Source: Strigamia acuminata
Lineage: Eukaryota; Arthropoda; Chilopoda; Geophilomorpha; Linotaeniidae
DNA: 64,000 nt
Reading direction: 5' to 3'
Assembly: GCA_949358305.1 (NCBI GenBank)
Contig: OX442319.1
Coordinates: 14,136,001-14,200,000, forward strand
Both the position numbers and the translations under genes were made by a program. Positions 54,409 to 64,000 of the stretch are shown here, one piece after another. The notes below the pieces were generated by a model. The model was not told the DNA's origin and did not search any database. It saw only the letters and a program-made list of their open reading frames with translations. Within the stretch, counting starts at the first letter, position 1. The number at the start of each line of letters is the position of its first letter.

Positions 54409-56900
54409 GTTCTGGAGTTTTCTCTTTTGCTTTTGTCTTTTTTAGGAAAAGTTTAAAATCTCTCTTATTCTCGGGGTCTGTAAAACATGTATAATAATAA
54501 ATAAACAAACTGAAGGGATAACTGTACGTTTTCATTGTGCCTTACCTGGTTAGTAACCGCTCGGAGCTAGCAGGGAAGTTTTTGTGACCATGTTGACAGC
54601 GCCATCATCCCGAGAGAACTGTACTAAAATAAAATAAAATAAAATTTAGTACTGGTTGAAACCGTTGGATGGCGCCACCGTCGTTCCAGTTGCAAGCTCT
54701 TGGTTGTGGTCATCAATGTTTCTAATTAGACTAGTTGGCATCAGGTCAATTTTGTTGGAATTTGATTTAACGATTGTTGGGTTTTTGAGCATTGAGGAAA
54801 GGGAAACAAACCGGCCGAGGTAAGACTTGCAGGGTTTGGGGAAAAGGGCGCTGGATCTCTCTCTGTGGAGAATATTTAATAATTTTAGCGACTGTGGAAG
54901 ATGGTCTGAGCGATTGGGACGAGGACACATGCATTGGTGTGTAAAGCATCTGCTCAAAATTGTTCTGGTATTGTTTTAGCAAGCAAAAGATGGATTTTTG
55001 TAGTGAAAATGGAGGTAAAAGGGAATTTCTCATATTGTGAGTGTTTAGGAAGAAAGGAAAAGTCTAATTGGGATTATTCACATTTAAAGTGAATTTTTTA
55101 CACCTTTGAATTGAATTTTTGCAGCTTAAAAGTGAATTTTTGCTTCAATAAGTGCATTTTTGGATAAAATAAAACGAATTTTGGTCGCTTAAAGTGGATT
55201 TTAGAAGATTAAAAGTGATTTTCTTTCCAGCTTCAAAGTGCATTTTTTCTTTTTTTTTTCACTATAAAGTGCATTTTTTTCAGCTAGAAATTCGCATCTT
55301 AGCAGCTAAAAATGCATTTTTGCAGCTAAAAATGCATTTTTGCAGTTAAAATGCATCTTTGCAATTAAAAATGCATCTTTGCAATTAAAAATGCATCTTT
55401 GCAGTTAAAAATCCTTTTTTGAACATAAAAAAGTGCATTTTCCAATTACCAAACCGATTGCAGATTTGTCTTATTTCCCAAAAAAAATAAAACCGCCCGC
55501 ACTATTTGCACCTAAAGGCGCCTTATTTAGGTTCCGCACCAGCCGGGCGCTCAATCACTTCCCTACATCTCTCTAAATCGTAACAACAACTTTCTTCCTT
55601 GCAGATATTTGCGAATCTGCACAAACCCAGTAATTGGACGAACCAATCATCCGCAAAACAAAATAAAAATAAAAATAAAATAAAAATAAAACAAAACAAA
55701 TTTCCACCTGGTCGCAGATGTGTTCACCAAACACAAAATGACGTCACTTTATGGCCCATAAGCGAAAAATTCCCCCAAAAAAAAAATAAAAAAAAATAAT
55801 AATTACAATTAAAATTAAAATGTGCAAAATGCTTTTTCTTGTTTATTTGTTGTGGCCGAGTCTGTTGGTGGCCCCCGCGTTTCATTTGGTTAAGAAAGCG
55901 CCGCCGTCCGGCCCGGGGCGGTTAATTTGTCCAAATTTTAATATTGATGACGTCTTTAGGTGGCGCCGTCAGGGGTAGGGAAAAGTCGGGCGGGGGGGGG
56001 GGGGGGGGGAAACGTGGGTGTTTGATTGAGGTTCCGCGAATCGATGGCGCACATGGGGACAAGATGGCTCGACTCTGGTTTCACTCGATGGCATAAAGGA
56101 AACTAGGGTAAGGCCAATTGAACTGTGGGTGGGATTTAAATTGTTGGGGAAATTGGAATGAGAAAAATGTGTGCAAAGCTGGAAACAAAGGGGTCGAGAA
56201 CAATGGGGCCAATGCTAATCCGAAGAATTCGAGTTTTTCATCATTTTTGCAGTTTTATCTGGAAAAATTAGAATTTGTCAAATTCCACCCAAGTTAAATG
56301 GATGTGGTGGAATTAGAAGTTTCTCCCATGTTAAGTCTATGGGAGGAATACAAATTAAAAGTTCTTTTCTCCATGTTAAGTCTATGGGACGAAAGTTGTG
56401 ATGGTGATTGGAATTCAAGTTTCTCACCCATGTTAATTCTATGGGAGCACAATGTGGAGTTTTGTGAATTTGTTGAGACAAATTTCAATTTAATTTCCTG
56501 TGTTAAGTCTATGGGAGAAAATTTTAAGAAAATAAAAATTTTATAAAAATTTCTATAAAAATAATTTAAAAAAAAGTATTTTTTTTTAATTTTTATTTTT
56601 TTGGGGACTTGCAATTAGGAAAAATCCAAAAAATTCAAACATTCAACCCCTGCCCCTCCACCGGAAGCTTAAAACTTTAATTTCCTCATCTTTTCCCCCT
56701 TTTTCCCCTTTTTCCTCCATTTTTTTCCCTTTTTTTCCCCAAAATCCACCTCGGCACGTGCCCGCTTTCCACTTTCCACCAGATGCACAAAAATGTCGAC
56801 CCCTGCCCCCCTTCCCCCCCAAAAAATATTTTTTTTATCTTTTTAAAAAATCATTTTTCAGCCTCCATTCACAAATGAAAGAACCTCCTTAAGACAAACG
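54409..56900. other. Gene-poor stretch with short repeats
   Basis: Minus-strand frames at 54646-54957 and 54767-55033 have no motif. 55290-55415 is a degenerate repeat of about 20 bp (GCAGCTAAAAATGCATTTTT). 55992-56009 is a run of 18 G. C- and T-rich simple sequence fills 56640-56830. Confidence 0.6.
56282..56516. repeat. Dispersed hairpin motif, five copies
   Basis: CCCATGTTAAGTCTATGGGA or a close variant occurs near 56325, 56371, 56427 and 56502, with a weaker copy (CCCAAGTTAAATGGATG) near 56286. Each copy has complementary ends (CCCAT..ATGGG) around a 9-base loop; spacers of about 30-60 bp are not conserved. Confidence 0.75.
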
Positions 56901-57239
56901 ATTGGGCGAGCGCGACTTGTGACGTCACAAGACTCCGCCCCGTGACGCGCGCGTGTTGCCCAAGAGGCCTGGAACGAGGCTAATAAAGTAAATCCGCCTG
57001 CTTAATTTTGATAGGTGGACCGCGCGGGGCATTTCGGGAGGCGAAGGAACCTGCCGCATAGAAGAACGCACGAGTCGGCCCGAGGAACGCCAGCGTCTCG
57101 AGGGTTTCCAACAACGCCCCCGCAAACGCCGTCATTTTTTTTTTGTTGTTTTGTTTACAACCCCTCATTTTTTTTAAACGGATTCACAAACACAGCCAAA
57201 ATTCGCATCAAGAACAGAGAACCACTTCCGGTCTACCGC
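56900..57239 (+). promoter_or_regulatory. GC-rich promoter-like region with a CRE site
   Basis: TTGTGACGTCACAAG (56918-56932) holds the full palindromic cAMP-response element TGACGTCA. It is followed by CTCCGCCCC (GC-box-like) and CpG-rich sequence (GTGACGCGCGCG) in an otherwise AT-rich region. It leads to a good start codon at 57240. Confidence 0.45.
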
Positions 57240-59260
57240 ATGGACAACAACGCGGATAGCGACTTAGATGGTAACTTGGTAAGTGAACGATTCAACCAAC
57301 GACTTGCTTAGATTATTGGGTTAAGCGAATTTGGGCTTGATGGAATGCAATGCGCGCACGGCATTCATTGGCTCAATGCAGCCGAGTTCCGTTACGAGTT
57401 TACGGCTCGTGCTGTGGGCTTGTGGGCCTCGATTAACCACGTTTGGAGTGGACATTTTTTTGGGGGGTTTTTGAGTTTTTTGATTTTTTTTTTGGTTTTT
57501 TTTGGTGTTTTTTGGTTTTTTTTTTTTAATTTGTATTAATTTTTTGATTGTTCAGTTTTCATTTTTGTTTCACTTTTTTCCCATTCATTTGTTTAATTTT
57601 TGATGGAAAAATGGAAATTTTTAATTTTTTTCTATTTTATTTCCATTTATTTTTACATTAATGGGTGCAAAAGTGGAAATTTTAATTTTTTTTTTTTAAT
57701 TTTTTTTTTTAAATGGAATTTTTCAGTTTTGTTTCCATTCATTTCCGCAATTAATGATGAAAAAGTGGAAATTTTCGATCAATTCCACTTTTTCTAATTA
57801 TTTTATTAAACTGAAAAAAAGAGTGTAAATCCTTTGAGTCCTCTTCATTTGTGGTGGATTTTGGTGCGCAGTGGACACGCGTCTACCGGAGTACCGGACA
57901 CGCCACGCGGGTCTACGAGCCGCCTTTTCCGGCCGCTTCCAAGAACTCAAATTCCCACACACCTGAAGCTGGCGCATATCTTAAATACCCCACAAGGGGG
58001 TAAGGGGGGAGTAAGGGAATAAGAAGTGCAAAAAGGGGGGAGTAAGGAAAGGGGGTCAAGCAAAGATTTGGTAAACAACTCCCCCCATCTTTCCATATAA
58101 GACGCACTCCCCTTTTTTCATTTTATACGACCCTGACCTGTGACCTCGAGGGTTTGAGGCGTTCACTGACCACTGCAGGTAACTGGACGCCCCCCCCTTG
58201 TCCATTTTATTAGCCAGAGGTCAGTGGAGGGGGTTCGGATGTTGACCTTGTATTTACATCCCTTCTTAACCTCATCTCAATCCATGGCGCCAAATTGAAT
58301 TTGGTTGCTGACCACTGGTCAACACGACGATTCCTCCACATTGAGGTCAAGCTTTGTGTCTCGACCTTCGTGCACCAACAAGTGGACACTTTTATCCAGG
58401 TTGGTCGCAACAACTCGATGGATTTCACCGTCGACGGGAATTTCAAACTTTTCGACGGAAGCAAGTCGATCTCGTCCCGCTTAAAAATCCACCGATTTCC
58501 GGTAAAAAAAAAATTGCTCAAATATCTGTAAACGTTTGGAGTTTTTGGATGACCGACCTATCCAGAACCGTCCCAGACACCACTAGCACTAAAAAAAATG
58601 TGAGACCCCCTAGAAATTAAATATTTTGGACACATGTGCAGCATCCAAATTGCAAATGCCCAATTCGCCGAGGTCAGTCTTTGTACAACATCTGTCCTTG
58701 ATGGACCCCTTTTCTAGGTAACTCGATGTCCCCTCTCTTTCCGTTTTATTAGCCACAGATAACCACTGACCAGAGGGTGTGCAATGCCAATTGCTGACCT
58801 TGCACATTTTATTTTATTCATTCTTGACCACCCCTTCAAATATTGAAGCACACGGATGGATCCATACTGTCCACCTTTGTCCATCCAATGTCCTTGATGG
58901 ACCCCTTCAACAGGGGTGTGCGCGCATGTGTCCGCGCAAGGGGTCATGGAGTTAAACGGCCTTTGGCCACTGTCCACTGTCCACTCGCACGCGGGGTTCA
59001 TTTCTTTGAGTCGCTGCGTGATTTGTAGACGTGGGTTTGGTTCGCGGCACCCCTTTATGCCCCCTCGCCCCCCGCAGAACGGTAGATGTAGATGGAGAGG
59101 TGAGAATGGGCACGGGGGGTGGGGGGGCGCGGGGGGGCAGCGGAACAATTCGTTTCTTGGAATGTTCTTCTTCATGTGGCTCTCATTAGATGCAGAGAAC
59201 ATAAAAAGTTTTCGGCCAATTCGGTGGCGGAGACGATTGAGTTTTACGAGGACATTACAG
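57240..59260 (+). CDS. Tentative first exons of a long-intron gene
   Basis: Exon 57240-57278 (MDNNADSDLDGNL) has a good start context and a GTAAGT donor. Two short candidate exons, 59078-59099 (CCCGCAG before, GTGAGA after) and 59190-59260 (CATTAG before, GTGACC after), keep the phase and sum to 44 codons. The third also reads well in another frame (NSVAETIEFYEDI). A further candidate, about 62091-62191 (KKGPPTPPPTPSRTQ, donor GTTTAC), would extend it. No family can be named from these pieces; the gene would continue past 64000. Confidence 0.3.
58160..58840. repeat. Two diverged copies of a segment of about 110 bp
   Basis: 58180-58280 (GGTAACTGGACGCC.., TTTTATTAGCCAGAGGTCAG, GTTGACCTTGTATTTACATC) and 58716-58835 (GGTAACTCGATGTCC.., TTTTATTAGCCACAGATAAC, GCTGACCTTGCACATTTTAT) share blocks in the same order. 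GTCCTTGATGGACCCCTT also occurs twice (58696, 58890). Confidence 0.6.
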
Positions 59261-62200
59261 GTGACCCGCAACGGGGGTCACGTGACATGGGAGACGGCGG
59301 GGGGTAGGGGGGTAGGGGTGGAAAGGGTTTGGAGTGCCACTGGATCGTTGGGGGAGCGGGGAACGGGAGTTTTTTGTGTTTTTCTGCGTGTTTTTGTGCG
59401 GTGATTAATGAGGTCCAGTTTGGGTTGGTGCGAATTGGGTTTTATATGGCGAGTTTGGGTAATTGATGGGGGGGAGTGGGGGGATGGGGTAGGGTAGGTG
59501 GATTGTGCGGTTTTTGTTTGAATGGCATCTGGGTTTATTGGAGTGGCTAAGATGGATGTAAATTGGGTCCAGATGTGATGGAATTAAGTTTGGGTTGATT
59601 GAGTGAGTGGAGGGGGTTGGGGGGGGGATTTTTTTTTTTCTTTTAGTTTTTTTTTTTTTTTTTTGTTGTTGTATTGTTTAGGATGTAGTGATACAGTGTG
59701 TGGTGGAGGGTTTTTGTTTACATTGTGCGAAGTGAGGATTGGAGTGGCGCTTTGTGTTGTTGGTTTTTGGGTTTGGATTTGTTCTTCGGGGTTTGGATGG
59801 AGGCGAGGAGGAATTGGTGGCGTGTGCGAAGGTTTTTAACGTTTGGAATTGCGTGTTTGGTGGTGGAAATGTGGGAATTTGATTGGATGGAGTTTAGAAA
59901 GTTTAGAATTGGATGTTTAAGTGGTGGAAAGTGTGAGGATTTGATTGAATAGCGGTGCTAAACGGCAATGATTTTGATATGTAACGTTGCGAACGGTGTT
60001 TATAAAATTAAGAAATTGAATTTATAACGTTTAATAATGAAATATTTGAATTTATAACGTCAAAAACATCAAATATTTCAACTTATAACGCAAATAAACA
60101 TCAGAAATTTATTTAAAATCAACAAAAGCCGAATGAAAACAATGCAAACAAAACCAAACCAACAGTGATGACGAAGAAATAAAAGTGCAAAGGCCCTAAC
60201 TAAAAGAAGCTTGGAATTGTCGGAGCGTTGGCGCGCAAAAGTGTGCAAAACAAAATGAAATGGTGAAAAGTGCTCAACTCGAAATCGACATCAACAGGGG
60301 GTCCACTTGGGTCAGTTCTGAGAATAGCTCTGAAAATGGTGGATAAAAATAACCCCACCCCTCACCAGTACCCCCTGCGGCTGTCTGGTTTGTGTCTCTG
60401 GGGGTTTGGCGCCCCCTTGAAGGGACGGGGTGCAATCAAGATGGCTGCGAATCGCCCTCTTGGTCTTGGCCGTCTCATCTTAAGATGGGAATTGCGAAGG
60501 GGAATAAACAAGAAGCTGAGATTAATCAAGAGGGGAGTTGACCAATGAGGGGGTGTTTGAAGAGCCGGGGGTTGGAGGCTACCATATGTTGGTGGACCCC
60601 CCTCTGGATTGTGATACTTGTAAAACATGGCAACACCCCCACGTGCAAGATATGGGTGTAGCTGGACGAGTGAGTAAAATAATAAGAGGAGGAGGAAATA
60701 AAAGAGCAATAATCGCGCCCTGACAATGTCGGGTAAACAAACGGGGTTTCAGGCAGGTTTTAGTCCAATGGCCATTTATAAATAGCGATAAGTAGTTTCA
60801 AGTGCATTGATTTGGGTGTTTTAGACGGTGCTTTGGCTGCTTTTTGTTGGGTTTTGCGTGCTTTTTACGTGTATTTTGGGCATTTAATTTAAGTTTGGCT
60901 TTGTTTTCGGATTGTTGGGGTGTTTTAGTTGGGGTTTTGGAGGTTTTTAGCTTATTTTGGGGGTTTAAAGAGTGGAAAAGTTATTTTGGTGGTGTTTTTT
61001 GGGGTTTGGAGAGTTGGAAAGTTGGTTTTGTTGTAGTTTTGGGTGTTTAAAGAGTGGGAAAGTTTGTTTTTAAGAGTTTTTGGGGTTTCTTGAAGCTTTT
61101 TTGATCTTTTTCAGGCTTTTCTGGGTGTTTAATGGGCGGGAAAGTTAATTTTTTGGATTATGGTAATGGATTTTTGAGCTTTATTAGTGAGTTTGAGTAT
61201 TTGAAAAGTGAAGAAATTGAGTTTTTCGATTTTTTTAAAAAATTTTTGTTGACATTTTCTGATATTTTCGGTGTTTGTTGACATTTTTTGACTCCGTTTT
61301 TTTTTCTTTCGGGTTGTTGTTATTCCAATGTGTCTTTTTTTTATCTCGTAAAAATATTTAAGTTGATAGGATTAAAGGATCATTTGTCTTGAGGACCCTT
61401 TTCTTAAGAGACCCCAGCGTCTAGACTTGGCACAGACAGACATGGGTCCAAAAGGGGTAACAAAAAAATATACAACGCACATAAAGGGGGTTAGGTAACC
61501 AGTTCTCACACAAACACCCGTTGCCCAAGCAACCAAAGACAAAACTCAGGTGATTTAATTGCTAGACACCAATCCTTTGAATAAACCCCCCCACGTGGGG
61601 GAATTGCCAACTGTCTGGAATAAAATAAAAAAAAAAATTAAAATAAAAAAATAAAAAAAAGTTTTATTATAAATAAAATTTTTTTTTTAAATTATATTTT
61701 TAATTTTATCATTTCATCGTAAATTAAATCCCAATTAATTCGTTGCCATGACAACGAGATAAAAGGAAACGGAGATGGAGATTTCTTAATTGTTTTAATA
61801 ATTTTTCGTTTTAAAATAGTTTTAAGTGCGTTTTAATTTTTTTTGTGCGCATGGACGGGGTCGGTGAGCTTTGTAATTAATCAGTGAATAAAAAGGCGCC
61901 GCCTGTGAGCAGCTGGAGCCAGTTGGGAAAAACAAACAGGTGACTAGTGTCTTGAGACGAGGTTTATGGGCACCGGAGTTTCTTGGAAATTAAGGCGCGC
62001 GTTTGATAGGCGTGACGTCACTCGGCGTCTCCCACGCAGCGCTCACGGTCACCCTACGGTCGCCATGGTGACGGCTTTTTGAGTAATTGGCCAAGAGTGA
62101 CATTGACCACGCACCTGTAATTTGCCACCTGATGAATCAGACGACGGACAAAAAGGGGCCGCCAACACCGCCACCGACGCCGTCAAGGACGCAGGTTTAC

Positions 62201-64000
62201 ATCTCTCATCTCGCGGACCCCCCCATTACGCTTTTTTTTAAATCGAAAAGTCGCAAAATTATTGACTTTTTTATATTTAAATTTTTTTATTTTTTTTTAA
62301 AATTCGTTGTAATGAGGTCGGGAGTAATTAAATTGAGTTATTTGCGGAGTTTTGTTTGGATAGCTTTTTATTCTCTTTGGAGAAGAAGAAAAAAATGCGT
62401 TTGTTGTAAGTTGTGAGTTACAAATACAAACTGGTTGCGGGATCTTTTTTTTTTTTTAATTTTTAATTAATTAATTTTTTTTTTGTTTGTCAAAAATGAT
62501 GTTTTGTGCTAGTTTATATGAGCCCAAAGTTGTTTTGTGTAATTGTTTTGGGATTTGAGCTTTTAAAAAAATGTTTTGTGGTTTTTATTTTTTAAAAAAA
62601 AATTTTTTTTTTTTGTAAATTTTATTCAATGGGGTTTCGTTGTCTGGACATTTATTTCCTTATAATATAGTGTTTATAAGTTGCAAGCAATCATTAGGCT
62701 TATTTTTTTATTTCTTTTTTATATTTTTTTAATTTTAATTTAAATTCTTTTTTTGATTTTTCAAAACCTTGAAATAATTTTTTTGTTGTATTTCGACTGT
62801 GAAGTATTTTTTCCTCCCCCTCAAAAAAAGACACAATAATGGTAAATAATTATTTACCATTAAAACAATTAATTTTTTTTTAAATTCAAAACATTTTAAA
62901 ATATCTCACTGCACTTGACCAAATCAAACCGATTACCCAATATTAGCTTTCATAATAGCACTTAACACCCAATCAAGGTCAAAAACATTACCAAAAACCA
63001 CTTAATCATCGCCACAATTACCAAATATCTATAATTCAACCCAAAAACTGACCAAACCGACCAAATTCACGTCATTTCAACCCTATTAGCACTAAATTAC
63101 ACCCTCAACACCCTTTGCCGCCCCACCCTCGAACGAAACCCAATTTCCATCCTTTCTCTCCAATTTCTTCCGACAAAACGATCGCAAAACGACAAATCCA
63201 GCGCCAGGGTCTCGTTTTCCTTCCTCCACATCGCATCTAGGTGACAGATTCCCCGCGGAGTGCATTTACGGCCCCGTCCCGCGTTTTATGTGCGCACTTA
63301 TTCGTCGTCCCGCGTTTAATCACAAAAGAATTCCCGTGTTTGCTCGCGACTCCACCTCGCCTTCACCTGTCCGTTGCTCAATTTCCAATTTTTTTTTTTT
63401 AGTTTTTTTTGCCCCCTAAAACTCCCCCCCTTCGAGGGGCCACGCGCCAACTTATGACAAACGACCACAAGGGGGTGTGTGGGGGGGTTGGGGGTGTAGG
63501 AACATGACACGGACAACTGTTGTCACGTGGCGATTTTTTTTTACGGTTAGAGGTCAGTGGCGGATACAGGTCCCTTTTGGATGGACCCTCGGATGGGGGT
63601 CGGGGAGTTTATGAGGCCTGTGGACACAATTATTGCGCGTTTGGAGTTCCTGTTGGATATTGCGTAGTCGACAGCCAATAAGATGCATCAAAGCGAGGGT
63701 GTTGGTGCTCGCCCCTGGTGGATTACTGGGGGTCATTTGTCCACCTGTCAGGAGGGAAAAAGTGTGGGGAATGTTTGCTGTTTTTTTGTTTTGTTTAATT
63801 TATTTTTGGAGAAAGTGGCAGCTTGATGGGAATTTGTTGTTTGTTGTTTTGCGTTTTTTAATCCGTCGTTTGATTACATGTTTTGAAGCTTCCAGGTTTT
63901 ATTTGGACGGGATTTGAATGATAATGATATTGGGTGAATGGGAGAATTAATTTTGGAATTTGTAGTCGTTTTTGGAGTCGTGGAATGTGGGTAATAAGAT
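59261..64000. other. Long non-coding stretch, probably intronic
   Basis: G/T-rich simple sequence with homopolymer runs and short chance frames. The only coding hint is the proline-rich candidate exon near 62091-62191. A second GTGACGTCAC palindrome lies at 62011-62020. No RNA gene or mobile element was recognised. Confidence 0.5.

Overview
This is a piece of a eukaryotic nuclear genome. Genes are split by many GT-AG introns, most under 400 bp, intergenic DNA is AT-rich, and mobile elements are of animal type. The gene set (a complement-like protein with a central LDLa module and no thioester, as in insect Mcr; an NKCC-type SLC12 transporter; an EF-hand/WD40 protein of the WDR49/WDY kind; CENP-C; granulin; paired H15-domain basic proteins) points to an arthropod. 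I cannot name the species. No bacterial operon, CRISPR array, tRNA or rRNA was recognised. Exon boundaries come from reading GT/AG sites and checking phase by hand; no transcript or database search was possible.

Layout. 1-9.6 kb is mobile-element territory: an LTR-like copy (34-563), a possible first exon of a DEG/ENaC-like channel on the minus strand (1664-2128), a broken DNA transposon with long terminal inverted repeats that carries a C48 (Ulp1-like) protease and a PHD-like finger (3237-4784), and a young Ty3/gypsy element with two identical 169-bp LTRs and a CACTC target duplication (4798-9562). 10.4-19.6 kb is a 24-exon Mcr-like gene (about 1603 aa). It is convergent with a four-exon adrenodoxin-type ferredoxin (20639-19908), and the two poly(A) signals lie about 10 bp apart. 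A 33-codon small ORF starts 42 bp from the ferredoxin start, in the opposite direction.

21.6-26.8 kb holds a broken partial copy of the ferredoxin gene, a 1-kb ORF built from a 21-bp minisatellite that encodes a heptad coiled coil, an uncharacterised minus-strand 3' exon, and two head-to-head genes for basic H15 (linker-histone fold) proteins. 28-35 kb is a 17-exon SLC12 cotransporter (about 987 aa), two of whose introns contain terminal-inverted-repeat elements. 36.3-38.2 kb is the 3' part of a CENP-C gene ending in the Mif2/CENP-C cupin. 38.8-39.5 kb is a 98-aa EF-hand mini-gene made by duplication of the first exons of the next gene. 40.2-40.5 kb (minus) is a secreted single-granulin protein.

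41.1-53.6 kb is an EF-hand/WD40 gene of about 1060 aa. Its fourth intron is almost wholly a 6.8-kb array of about 339 copies of a 20-bp satellite. Its last coding exon is interrupted by a mariner-type miniature element that supplies the present stop codon. 54.3-64 kb is gene-poor and rich in homopolymers and short repeats; it holds a possible CRE-type promoter and short 5' exons of a long-intron gene that would run off the right edge.

The genes do not form one pathway. The most unusual signals are the intronic 20-bp satellite, nearly every unit of which carries an inverted TTCnnGAA pair (the heat-shock-element half-site arrangement), the mariner insertion in the last exon of the same gene, the stand-alone EF-hand duplicate beside it, and the divergent H15 pair.
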